This document shows, in pieces, positions 14,311 to 21,036 of a stretch of DNA of 31,232 bases. Both the position numbers and the translations under genes were made by a program. The first letter of the stretch is position 1. Each line of letters starts with the position of its first letter. The notes beneath the pieces were generated by a model that saw only the letters and a program-made list of their open reading frames with translations, was not told the origin of the DNA and did not search any database. Origin of the DNA: CAYRVX01 sp964642165 (GTDB taxonomy: Bacteria > Planctomycetota > Phycisphaerae > SM23-33); contig CAZXOC010000054.1 in the NCBI GenBank assembly GCA_964642165.1, positions 1 through 31,232 of the forward strand, read 5' to 3'.

Positions 14311-15183
14311 ATGAAGGTGGCAGTCACAGCATCGGAGCCCTCATTGGCCGCCGGCGTCGATCCGCGGTCCGCTCGCTGTCCGTGCTTCCTCGTGGTCGAC
14401 ACAGACGACACGAGCTTCGAGGTTGTCGAAAACCCCAATGCGGCGCTTGGCGGAGGCGCGGGGGTCCAGTCGGCTCAACTGATGGTGGAAAAGGGCGTGC
14501 AGGCGGTGCTGACGGGCAATTGCGGCCCGAATGCCTACCAGGCACTTTCGGCCGCGGGCATCGGCGTGCTCGTCGGGTGCAGCGGCCCGGTCTCGGACGT
14601 CCTCGAGCAGTTCAGGGCCGGCCGACTGCACGCGGTCGGCCGGCCGAATGTCGTCGGCAAGTTCGGCCTCGGCAGAGCGTCGGCCTTACCGCAACGCCCG
14701 TGGTACGGATCCCGGCAGCCAGCCAGAACCGGTTCCGGAACGGGCCCGGGGCCCGGCGGAGGACGAGGCATGGGACGAGGCCGAGGTGGCGGTCGTGGAA
14801 TGGGCAGGGGCCGAGGCCGGGGCATGGGCGCCGCGTATCGCGCCGCCGCGGTCCCGGCGCCGCAACGGCCAGCCCGGGCTCCCGCCGGGCACGAAGAGTT
14901 GGCAATGCTGAAGAGGCAGGCCGAGGCGGTCAGCCGGCAGATGCAGCAGATCCAGGAACGAGTCAGGCAGCTCAAGCGGGCAGGGCAAGGCGGCATGACC
15001 GCAGCGGTGCGCCCCGGCCAGTGCACGGGATGCAGTCTGTGCGTCCAGGTCTGCCCCGTCGGGGCGATAAGGCTGGACGACAGCGGGGCGGTCGTCGACG
15101 CGCAGGCCTGCACGGGATGCGGCGCTTGCGTGGCAGCGTGCCCGAACCAGGCAATCTCCCTAACCTCAAGCAAGGGCACCTGA
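14311..15183 (+). CDS. NifX-like / Gly-Arg linker / coiled coil / 2x[4Fe-4S] ferredoxin fusion
   Basis: The protein has 290 residues. Residues 1-120 are a NifX-like domain (MKVAVTASEP, CPCFLVVDTDD, GGGAGVQSAQLMVEKGVQAV, GPNAYQALSAAGIGVLVG). A long Gly/Arg linker (about 140-190) has repeated GRGRG units. A charged helix follows (194-226, ELAMLKRQAEAVSRQMQQI). The end is a bacterial-type ferredoxin with CTGCSLCVQVCP and CTGCGACVAACP, giving two [4Fe-4S] clusters. It could pass electrons to a metal cluster held by the NifX part or deliver iron-sulfur units; this is inference. The start at 14311 matches the family N terminus; the GTG at 14236 would add 25 unrelated residues and has no ribosome-binding site. 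The linker and helix resemble those of the DUF5320 neighbours, so it looks like a chimera of all three local protein types. Confidence 0.9.
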   Translation: MKVAVTASEPSLAAGVDPRSARCPCFLVVDTDDTSFEVVENPNAALGGGAGVQSAQLMVEKGVQAVLTGNCGPNAYQALSAAGIGVLVGCSGPVSDVLEQFRAGRLHAVGRPNVVGKFGLGRASALPQRPWYGSRQPARTGSGTGPGPGGGRGMGRGRGGGRGMGRGRGRGMGAAYRAAAVPAPQRPARAPAGHEELAMLKRQAEAVSRQMQQIQERVRQLKRAGQGGMTAAVRPGQCTGCSLCVQVCPVGAIRLDDSGAVVDAQACTGCGACVAACPNQAISLTSSKGT

Positions 15184-15462
15184 GTGTGCGCAAGGAAGCA
15201 ATGCTACGACAGCATCCGGTTCTCGCTCAGCGACCTGAGCGGCCAGATGCGCTTCGAGATGTTCGACATCGTTGACGTGCCCGAGTGTCAGGATGTGGCG
15301 GCGAGGCTCAGGAAGTACCTGGTGCGTCGCCCCCTGGCGCAGGTAGACGTGCAGCGGATCCGATCGATAGAATGTGACGACAACTGCACGTGCTTGGCCG
15401 AGGTGGCACGAGTTGTGCGTCAACAACAACGCCTCTTCGGTGCCGCACCCCGGTGGAGGTGA
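15184..15462 (+). CDS. Small Cys-containing protein, unknown function
   Basis: The protein would have 92 residues from a GTG that directly follows the TGA of the fusion gene (TGA-GTG). AAGGG lies 7 bases upstream, which supports this start. Codon third positions are GC-rich as in the neighbours, so it is very likely a real gene. The middle is SLSDLSGQMRFEMFDIVDV, followed by a helical part, and CDDNCTC in the last third. The five Cys (two near the N terminus, three in that motif) may bind a metal. I recognise no family. It is in frame with the fusion gene across its stop, so occasional stop read-through would append it, though nothing shows that this happens. Confidence 0.7.
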   Translation: MCARKQCYDSIRFSLSDLSGQMRFEMFDIVDVPECQDVAARLRKYLVRRPLAQVDVQRIRSIECDDNCTCLAEVARVVRQQQRLFGAAPRWR

Positions 15463-15500
15463 GACGGCACACCGGTTGGCCCCGACCGAGGCTGCGGAAC

Positions 15501-15860
15501 ATGAAAGACAAGGACTGGCAAGCCGAGATCACGCTCCTCCAGGAGCGCGAGACAAAGGCCCGCTGCATCCTGGGTGTTGCGGAGGCAGCCGGGCCGACCG
15601 AGATACGCCAAGCCTTCCGGCGTCTGAGCCTGAGGCACCACCCGGACGTGAACGGAGACGATGAAGATGCCGCGAGGCGATTCCACCTCGTCTGCTGTGG
15701 CTACAAGTACCTGACGGAGGGCGAGTGGTGCTCAGCCCTCGACGAGCTCGAAGACCCCGCGGAGCCGCCGACCCGGGGCAAGTACCGCCAAGACAACCCC
15801 TGGGGCTACTGGTGTTGGTGGCGAGAGCAATACTTCGGCGAAGACCAAGAGGAGAGATAG
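15501..15860 (+). CDS. J-domain (DnaJ-like) protein
   Basis: The protein has 119 residues. Residues about 20-75 read as a J domain: CILGVAEAAGPTEIRQAF, then RRLSLRHHPDVNGDDEDAA with the HPD tripeptide that stimulates DnaK ATPase. The tail is unusual and aromatic (WGYWCWWREQYFG). There is no Gly/Phe region or zinc finger, so it is a stand-alone J protein that would recruit DnaK to a specific client. In this cluster the clients could be the iron-sulfur or NifX-like proteins, as HscB serves IscU, but that is an analogy. The ATG at 15501 is chosen because the J domain begins soon after and the upstream frame overlaps the previous gene. Confidence 0.88.
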   Translation: MKDKDWQAEITLLQERETKARCILGVAEAAGPTEIRQAFRRLSLRHHPDVNGDDEDAARRFHLVCCGYKYLTEGEWCSALDELEDPAEPPTRGKYRQDNPWGYWCWWREQYFGEDQEER

Positions 15861-15861
15861 G

Positions 15862-16062
15862 ATGCCGATCTACGAGTACCGGTGCGGGAAGTGCGGCCAT
15901 GTCTCCGCCTTCCTCGAGCGGATGGGCAGCCGCAAGGCGCATGCCTGCGAGGAGTGCGGCTCGAAGGACACGGAGAAGATACTGTCCGCCTTCGCCGCGA
16001 GGACGGGCGGGTCTTCCTCGGCCGGCTCGAGCTGTCCGACGGGAACCTGCCCGCTCTCCTGA
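15862..16062 (+). CDS. FmdB-family zinc-ribbon protein
   Basis: The protein has 66 residues with the classic start MPIYEYRCGKCGHVSAFLER and a second pair CEECGSK. C8-X2-C11 and C29-X2-C32 form the FmdB/CxxC_CXXC_SSSS regulatory ribbon. The tail is Ser/Gly-rich with SSCPTGTCPLS, as in family members. AGGAGA precedes the ATG. FmdB proteins were named from a formamidase gene cluster; their exact function is not known, and they often sit in anaerobe operons for redox or C1 enzymes. It follows the J-domain stop by one base, so the two are co-expressed. Confidence 0.92.
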   Translation: MPIYEYRCGKCGHVSAFLERMGSRKAHACEECGSKDTEKILSAFAARTGGSSSAGSSCPTGTCPLS

Positions 16063-16089
16063 AGCCCACGACGAGGTGCCGGTCGCCCC

Positions 16090-16650
16090 ATGCCCGAGGA
16101 ACCTGCTCCGAAAAACATCTACGAGGCGATGAAGCCGCGGCTGCACAGGCGAATCGGCAGGGAGCTGCGCCTGGCCGGACGTGTGCTGGACCTCGGGTGC
16201 GGCTCGTGTGACCTCGTGCAGTACCTGGTGCGGACGTATGGGCAGCAGGTCACGGGCGTGGACATCCGCTCGGGGAGCTTCCCCCGTCGTCGGGCGGCCG
16301 GCCCGGGCGCCCGGTTCCGGTGCCTCCGGCGCGATGCCGCCCGGCTCAAGTTCGCCGGAGACCGCTCCGTGGACGCGGTCGTCATGATGTGGGCCCTGCA
16401 CGAGATGGACGACCCGGACGCCATCCTGAGAGAAGTGCGGCGCGTGCTGCGACCCGGCGGCGAGATCCTGATCGTGGACTTCCCCAGGGACTCGGTCGCC
16501 CAGAAGCTGTGGAACGAGGACTACTACCGCCCGGACGAGGTGGCCGGCCTGCTTGGGCAGGCGGGGTTCGCGGGAATCCGGTCTCGCCTGATCGAGCACC
16601 AGCAGGTGCTCTGGGCCAGGGCTCACCAACCGCTGGAAGCAACCCCATGA
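16090..16650 (+). CDS. Class I SAM-dependent methyltransferase
   Basis: The protein has 186 residues. Motif I is VLDLGCGSCDLVQYL, followed by GVDIRSG (motif II acidic residue), a Methyltransf_11-type DAVVMMWALHEMDDP, and VLRPGGEILIVDFP. These are the hallmarks of the Rossmann-like SAM fold. The acceptor is unknown; UbiE-type and As(III)-type enzymes share this core, but I do not see the extra Cys set of arsenite methyltransferase. It sits between the FmdB ribbon and a ferredoxin in the array. Rather short, it has no accessory domain, so it probably acts on a small molecule. Confidence 0.9.
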   Translation: MPEEPAPKNIYEAMKPRLHRRIGRELRLAGRVLDLGCGSCDLVQYLVRTYGQQVTGVDIRSGSFPRRRAAGPGARFRCLRRDAARLKFAGDRSVDAVVMMWALHEMDDPDAILREVRRVLRPGGEILIVDFPRDSVAQKLWNEDYYRPDEVAGLLGQAGFAGIRSRLIEHQQVLWARAHQPLEATP

Positions 16651-16669
16651 ACCGGTAAAGGATTTGTCT

Positions 16670-17083
16670 ATGCCATGGGTCAATGAAGAGATGTGTACCG
16701 GCTGCGGCGTCTGTGTCGATGAATGCCCCGTTGGCGCCATTCGGTTGGGTGCCAGCGACACGGCGGCCATCGATGAGGCCGAGTGCATCCGATGCGGTCG
16801 GTGTCACGACGTCTGCCCGCAGGAGGCCGTCCGCCACGACAGCGAGCGGATACCCCGGGAGGTCGCCGCGAACCTGGAATGGGTCCGCGGTCTGCTCCAC
16901 CACTTCCAGGAGCCGTCCGAGCGCACGGCGTTCATGGACCGCATCGCGCGGTTCTACAAGAAGGAGAGGAAGGTCACCGAGCAGACGCTGGCGGCGGTGG
17001 AGGCCGCGCGGGAAGATCCCGCCGGCCAGATCGACGTGGCGCTGCGATTGCTGCTCGAGCCGCAGGACCGGCACGGCGGCTGA
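16670..17083 (+). CDS. 2x[4Fe-4S] ferredoxin with helical C-terminal extension
   Basis: The protein has 137 residues. The first 60 hold CTGCGVCVDECPVGAI and CIRCGRCHDVCPQEAV, each binding a [4Fe-4S] cluster. The last 75 residues are helical and charged (ANLEWVRGLLHHFQEPSERT, then FYKKERKVTEQTLAAV) with no metal motif. The ATG at 16670 has AAAGGA 7 bases upstream, so it is preferred over the TTG at 16664. As a low-potential electron carrier it may supply the iron-sulfur flavoprotein or the reductive activase of the same array. The helical tail is probably a partner-docking region; I do not recognise it as a family. Confidence 0.92.
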   Translation: MPWVNEEMCTGCGVCVDECPVGAIRLGASDTAAIDEAECIRCGRCHDVCPQEAVRHDSERIPREVAANLEWVRGLLHHFQEPSERTAFMDRIARFYKKERKVTEQTLAAVEAAREDPAGQIDVALRLLLEPQDRHGG

Positions 17084-17139
17084 AGCCACGCCACGCGAAC
17101 TTGCCCTCGTCCGCGGCACAGACCCGCAAGCAGGCCGTG

Positions 17140-17220
17140 GTGGAACACCAGGACAACCGCTATGCCGAGCGTGCCCGGGCCGTCTGGACGGCCGTGCGTG
17201 ATCGATTGGGTCTCGGGTGA
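17140..17220 (+). CDS. Possible 26-residue ORF upstream of DUF2061 (weak)
   Basis: A GTG-started frame reads VEHQDNRYAERARAVWTAVR then DRLGLG, ending at a TGA that overlaps a possible GTG start of the next gene (GTGA). Third positions are mostly G or C. AGCAGG lies a few bases upstream. The 142-base gap between ferredoxin and DUF2061 is the longest in the array. It may be a leader peptide, a gene remnant or nothing. Confidence 0.2.
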   Translation: MEHQDNRYAERARAVWTAVRDRLGLG

Positions 17221-17225
17221 GGCGC

Positions 17226-17579
17226 ATGGTTGACACGCGAAGAAGAACGCTGGTCAAGACAGTTGCGTGGCGAGTGATCGGCATCGCCTGGACCTGGATC
17301 GGTGCCTATCTGATCCTGCTCTTCACGCCTGACCGCTACCGTTCTGCGGCGGTTCTCTCGACCTTTATCGTCGCGTTCCACCATTCGACCAGGATGGCGA
17401 TGTATTACGGGTACGAGCGCCTCTGGGACGCCATTGCCTGGGGCAAGTGCGAGCCAAGCACGTCCCTGGCCGGGCCGATGTCCTGGCGCGCGATGGCCAC
17501 GTGGTCGCTGCTGGCTGTGGTTGCCGTCGTGTTGATTCTGGTACTCGTTCTCTACGTAACGACCCTGGTGAAACCGTGA
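17226..17579 (+). CDS. DUF2061 membrane protein
   Basis: The protein has 117 residues. DUF2061 features are clear: RTLVKTVAWRVIGIAWTWIG, VLSTFIVAFHHSTRMAMYYG then YERLWD. There are two short membrane segments in this domain and a third strong one at the C terminus (LLAVVAVVLILVLVLYVTTL), an addition to the usual family length of about 70. The family has no known function; many members sit beside sulfate or redox genes. The start could also be the GTG at 17217, overlapping the preceding small frame. It is the only membrane protein in the array, so it may anchor or connect the soluble redox proteins to the membrane, which is inference. Confidence 0.88.
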   Translation: MVDTRRRTLVKTVAWRVIGIAWTWIGAYLILLFTPDRYRSAAVLSTFIVAFHHSTRMAMYYGYERLWDAIAWGKCEPSTSLAGPMSWRAMATWSLLAVVAVVLILVLVLYVTTLVKP

Positions 17580-17613
17580 TCGACAGGCGTGACGCGACAG
17601 GGCAGGGCAGACC

Positions 17614-18189
17614 GTGAGAGCTGGGCAGATACGGGTTCTTGGGATTGCGAGCTCGGCGCGGAAGCAGGGCAACTCGGCGATCCTGCTCACGGAGGTCCTG
17701 AACCACCTGCGCGCGGACTTCGCGACCGAGATTGTCTTCCTGAGCAATCACCGCATTGAGCCGTGCGAGGGGTGCCACTCCTGCGAGCGGCGCGGCTCGT
17801 GCCGGATCGACGACGACATGCGGGAGCTGTCCGCGAAGCTGCTCGCCGCCGACGCGGTCCTCCTCGCCTCGCCCTCGTACATGGGAGGCGTCGCCTCTCG
17901 CCTGCGGGCGTTCATGGAGAGGACCTGGCCGTTGCGGAAGGGCCAGATGTCCGGCAAGATCGGCAGCTACATCGTGACGGGAAGGCGCAGGATTGGCATG
18001 GTGAGCGCCGCCATGGCGGAGTACATTGCGCGCCTCGGCATGGTCGCGGTCCCCGGCCTGCTGGGCTACGCCTTCGAGCCCGGCGAGATCCTCCGGGACG
18101 ACGAGGCGATGGGCGAAACACGAAGGCTCGCGGAGGACGTCCGGCGATGCCTGAGCCCGACCGATCGCGAAGGACGTGCCGCACCATGA
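17614..18189 (+). CDS. Iron-sulfur flavoprotein (NAD(P)H-dependent FMN reductase family)
   Basis: The protein has 191 residues. ASSARKQGNSAILLTEVLNH is the phosphate-binding loop of the flavodoxin-like FMN reductase fold. CEGCHSCERRGSC is a C-X2-C-X2-C-X5-C motif, as in the compact [4Fe-4S] site of archaeal and clostridial iron-sulfur flavoproteins (Isf). ASPSYMGGVASRLRAFMER is the second flavin-contacting region. These enzymes pass electrons between ferredoxin and acceptors, including oxygen and peroxide. It starts at a GTG with an AGGG upstream. In this array it could take electrons from the adjacent ferredoxin; that pairing is inferred from position. Confidence 0.9.
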   Translation: MRAGQIRVLGIASSARKQGNSAILLTEVLNHLRADFATEIVFLSNHRIEPCEGCHSCERRGSCRIDDDMRELSAKLLAADAVLLASPSYMGGVASRLRAFMERTWPLRKGQMSGKIGSYIVTGRRRIGMVSAAMAEYIARLGMVAVPGLLGYAFEPGEILRDDEAMGETRRLAEDVRRCLSPTDREGRAAP

Positions 18190-18265
18190 GCGGAAGGCTG
18201 ACGGGACAACCCGTCCGAAGACCGGTCGACGCCGGGGCCGGCCCCGGGCCGGGGAGGCCGCCGAC

Positions 18266-18961
18266 ATGAGGCCCCATGCCCCCCTCCACCCGCACAGCCT
18301 GTTCGACTTCGGGCCGGTGGCTCACGAGTACGAGCGCTGGTACGGCACTCCTGCCGGCCGGATGCATGACCGCATCCAGAAGCAGGACGTCAGGACGTTG
18401 CTCCGACCTGCCCGGGGCCACGAGCGCCTCCTGGACGTCGGCTGCGGCACCGGGCATTGGAGTGCGTTCTTCCTCTCGCTGGGCTACGAGGTCCGCGGGG
18501 TCGATCTCTCCGGCGAGATGATCGCCGCGGCGCGCACGGCGGTTCCCGGCTGCACGTTCGATGTGGCCGACGCCTGCGACCTGCCGTTCGAGGACGCGTC
18601 GTTCGACGTGGTGGCATGCATGGCCACGCTGGAGTTCCTCTCGGACCCCGCGGCCGGGGTCCGGGAAATGGCCCGCTGTGTGAAGCCGGGCGGGAGCCTC
18701 TTGATTGGTACGCTCAACCGGCTTGCCCCGCTGAATCGGCATCGCCTGTCGAAGGGCCGACAGCCGTACGCCTCCGGCCGACTGCTGAGCCCCGGGGAGC
18801 TTCGTGCTCTCCTGCGGCGATTCGGGCGTGCTCGCATGGTCGCCTCCCGCGTGCCGTCGAGCGATCGGGGCCGGCGGCTTGGAAGGCCGATCGACCACCA
18901 GGCCGCCCGTGGACGCCGGAAGCTCACGGGACCGTTCCTTGTCGCGGAGGTGCGCTTATGA
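18266..18961 (+). CDS. Class I SAM-dependent methyltransferase (Methyltransf_11)
   Basis: The protein has 231 residues. Motif I is LLDVGCGTGHWSAFFLSLG, motif II VDLSGEMI, then DLPFEDASFDVVACMATLEF and VKPGGSLLIGTLNRL. The N terminus SLFDFGPVAHEYERWYGTPA is common in family members. The ATG at 18266 has GGGGAGG 8 bases upstream; the reading upstream of it overlaps the previous gene and is Arg-rich. Its TGA overlaps the next gene's ATG (ATGA), so it is coupled to the YkoF-like gene. The acceptor is unknown. This and the gene at 16090 are not close copies of each other. Confidence 0.9.
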   Translation: MRPHAPLHPHSLFDFGPVAHEYERWYGTPAGRMHDRIQKQDVRTLLRPARGHERLLDVGCGTGHWSAFFLSLGYEVRGVDLSGEMIAAARTAVPGCTFDVADACDLPFEDASFDVVACMATLEFLSDPAAGVREMARCVKPGGSLLIGTLNRLAPLNRHRLSKGRQPYASGRLLSPGELRALLRRFGRARMVASRVPSSDRGRRLGRPIDHQAARGRRKLTGPFLVAEVRL

Positions 18962-19260
18962 GGGTACAGGCGGAGGTGAGTCTCTATCCGCTGCGCACGG
19001 CGACGCTCATGGACTCCATCGATGCGTTCGTTGAGCGCCTTCGGCAGAGCGGGCTGAGCGTGGAGATCGGCCCGATGAGCTCCCGCATCCGCGGCGAGAG
19101 CGAGGACCTGTTCCGCGCGCTGGGCGAGGCGTTCGAGGGCGCGGCCCGGCGGTGCGATGTCGTTGTGACGCTCAAGGTCACCAACGCGTGCCCGGGGACC
19201 GACGCGGCCATGCCCGACGCGCGGGACGCGCATCCGGGCGCCGCCTCCGGCGACACGTAA
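18958..19260 (+). CDS. YkoF-like thiamine/HMP-binding protein
   Basis: The protein has 100 residues. QAEVSLYPLRTATLMDSID, then VEIGPMSSRIRGESEDLFRA and VVVTLKVTNACPG, follow the YkoF/MTH1187-type ferredoxin-like fold. In Bacillus YkoF this fold binds thiamine or hydroxymethylpyrimidine; members in anaerobes are often annotated as thiamine-binding. The exact ligand here is not evident. The ATG is inside the stop of the methyltransferase gene (ATGA). The last 20 residues are a hydrophilic tail. No thiamine riboswitch or biosynthesis gene is seen nearby. Confidence 0.82.
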   Translation: MRVQAEVSLYPLRTATLMDSIDAFVERLRQSGLSVEIGPMSSRIRGESEDLFRALGEAFEGAARRCDVVVTLKVTNACPGTDAAMPDARDAHPGAASGDT

Positions 19261-19307
19261 GGCAAGCTGGAAAGAACGAACAGCCCAACCGGCCGAAAGG
19301 AGAAGCC

Positions 19308-20891
19308 GTGGCCAGAATGTACTTCCCCCAGTATCGCAGGGGACGCGAGGGCGTTGAGATCTTTGACGGAACCATTCTGGAGCACGCGCGGAAGGTCGGC
19401 GCGGAGGTGGCATCGGACTGTGGGGGCATCGGGGCCTGCGGGCGCTGCGTCGTTCGGATCGAGAAAGGCGCCGCCGGCCTCAACCAGCCCACGGCGGTCG
19501 AAGGGGAGCACTCCCTCGGGCCGGCCGAGAGACTGGCGTGCCAAGCCAGGCCCCTCAGCCCGGAGAAGAACATCCATGTCTACATCCGCGATTACGGCGA
19601 CTACTCGGTGTTGTCCGACACGCTCGAGATGGAGGTGGCTCTCGCCCCGGCCGTCCGGCGCGAGAGAGATCGCGTGGTCCATACCGAGGAGGGCGACCTG
19701 GGACCGTATCGGGGCCAAGTATACGGACTTGCGATCGATGTCGGCACCACGACCATCGTGACGGAAATCCTGGACCTGGAGGACGGTCGGTGCCTCGGCA
19801 CGCTTACCCGCAAGAACCCACAGATCCTCTTCGGCAATGACGTGATCTCCCGCATCGGCCATACCATGCAGCACGAGGACGGCCTGGAGCAGTTGCAGCG
19901 AAGCGTTGTCCAGGCCATCAACGAGGACCTTCTCCAATTCGAGAAGCGCAGCGGCGAGATCCGCAGGTACATCTATGACGTGGTGGCGGTCGGGAACAGC
20001 ACGATGCGCGAGATTCTCTTCGGGCGGAACGTGCGTTCCCTGGGCGTCATCCCCTACGAGCCCGGAAGCGTGGGCTGCGTGCAAGGCAAGGCGACCGACC
20101 TCGGCCTCGCGGTGAACCCGGCATGCAGGGCCTACGGGGGCCCGCTCATCGGCGGCCATGCCGGCGCCGACGCGGTCGCCGATATCGTGGCCTGCGGCAT
20201 GCACCGGGATGACGACGTCAACCTGCTGATCGATATCGGCACCAACGGCGAGGTAGCCGTGGGCAACCGGGATCGGATGATGACCGCCTCGTGTGCGGCC
20301 GGGGGAGCCTATGAGGGCGCCACCATCAACTGCGGCGTCGGGGCCATCGCCGGGGCCATCAAGAATGTCCGGATCAACGACGGTCAGGTGGACTTCGCGA
20401 CGATCGGCGACAAGGCGGCCGTCGGGATCTGCGGCTCGGGGCTGATCGACCTGCTTGCCGAACTGCTGCGGAACCGGATCATGAGTCGCCAGGCCAGGAT
20501 CGAGGAGGCGTTCCACCTGACCGACAGGATCAGCATCACGCAGCAGGACATCTACCAGCTCATCACGGCCAAGGCCGGCCTGCGGGCCGACCAGGACCTC
20601 CTGATGAAGTACTACGGCGTCGGCATCGACGACATCGGGAAGATCTACCTCTCCGGCGCGTTCGGCAATTTCATCAGCCCGGAGAACGCCTCGGCGATCG
20701 GCCTGCTTCCCCATGCGTCCGAGAAGACGGTCCGCGTCGGGAACGCGGCCCTGGCCGGGGCACGAGCCATGCTGCTCTCGCGAGAGGTCCGATCGGAGGC
20801 GGAGACGGTCGCCGGGAACATCGAACACGTAAAGCCCAACGAGCGGGAACCGGACTTCGCGTACATCGTGGCCGACAAGATGTACTTCTGA
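19308..20891 (+). CDS. RACo-like reductive activator of corrinoid proteins (2Fe-2S + ASKHA, DUF4445)
   Basis: The protein has 527 residues. A plant-type [2Fe-2S] domain has C38-X5-C44-X2-C47 and C78 in RLACQ. A linker follows, then an ASKHA ATPase domain starting at LAIDVGTTTIVTEILDLE and with the second nucleotide-binding region LLIDIGTNGEVAVGNRD, and LSGAFGNFISPENA near the C terminus. RACo-type proteins use ATP to reduce Co(II) corrinoid proteins to the active Co(I) state. The GTG start is preferred because GGAG lies 5 bases before it; the ATG at 19317 would leave 14 bases. No corrinoid protein or corrinoid methyltransferase is in the window, so the partner is elsewhere or is not a corrinoid protein. 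It is the last gene of the array. Confidence 0.93.
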   Translation: MARMYFPQYRRGREGVEIFDGTILEHARKVGAEVASDCGGIGACGRCVVRIEKGAAGLNQPTAVEGEHSLGPAERLACQARPLSPEKNIHVYIRDYGDYSVLSDTLEMEVALAPAVRRERDRVVHTEEGDLGPYRGQVYGLAIDVGTTTIVTEILDLEDGRCLGTLTRKNPQILFGNDVISRIGHTMQHEDGLEQLQRSVVQAINEDLLQFEKRSGEIRRYIYDVVAVGNSTMREILFGRNVRSLGVIPYEPGSVGCVQGKATDLGLAVNPACRAYGGPLIGGHAGADAVADIVACGMHRDDDVNLLIDIGTNGEVAVGNRDRMMTASCAAGGAYEGATINCGVGAIAGAIKNVRINDGQVDFATIGDKAAVGICGSGLIDLLAELLRNRIMSRQARIEEAFHLTDRISITQQDIYQLITAKAGLRADQDLLMKYYGVGIDDIGKIYLSGAFGNFISPENASAIGLLPHASEKTVRVGNAALAGARAMLLSREVRSEAETVAGNIEHVKPNEREPDFAYIVADKMYF

Positions 20892-20896
20892 TGCAA

Positions 20897-20950
20897 GCCG
20901 CCTCCGTGGGACCACGGAGAACGGCGAGCCCGCGCGGCTCGGAAGGCGGC
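20897..20950 (+). other. Possible structured RNA: closed three-way junction after the RACo-like gene
   Basis: GCCGCC (20897-20902) can pair perfectly with GGCGGC (20945-20950). Inside lie two hairpins: TCCGTG/CACGGA with a GGAC loop (20903-20918) and GAGCC/GGCTC with a CGCGC loop (20926-20940). A further hairpin CCCGG/CCGGG follows at 20961-20979. The rest of the 145-base gap to the sulfatase holds nothing else I recognise. GC-rich DNA gives some stems by chance, and I cannot match it to a known riboswitch. It might serve as a 3' end-stabilising structure, a terminator without T-run, or a leader of the sulfatase gene. Confidence 0.35.
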
Positions 20951-21036
20951 AGTTCGAAAGCCCGGCGCAACGCCCCGGGATTCCTGCCAGGCGGCAAAAT
21001 GGACGGCGCGACATGGCAAGACAATGCAGGCGGCGA

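Noticed and set aside
12678..15183. Nitrogen fixation, because NifX-like domains occur twice.
   Set aside because: No nifH, nifD, nifK, nifE, nifN or nifB is in the window. NifX-like domains are widespread in non-fixing anaerobes, including the ORP family.
16090..16650. Arsenite methyltransferase, suggested by a methyltransferase in a redox and metal gene array.
   Set aside because: The Cys residues that bind As(III) are missing; only the general SAM core is present.
20951..20979. tRNA-like GTTCGAA between the array and the sulfatase.
   Set aside because: No acceptor stem, anticodon arm or D arm fits at the needed distances.
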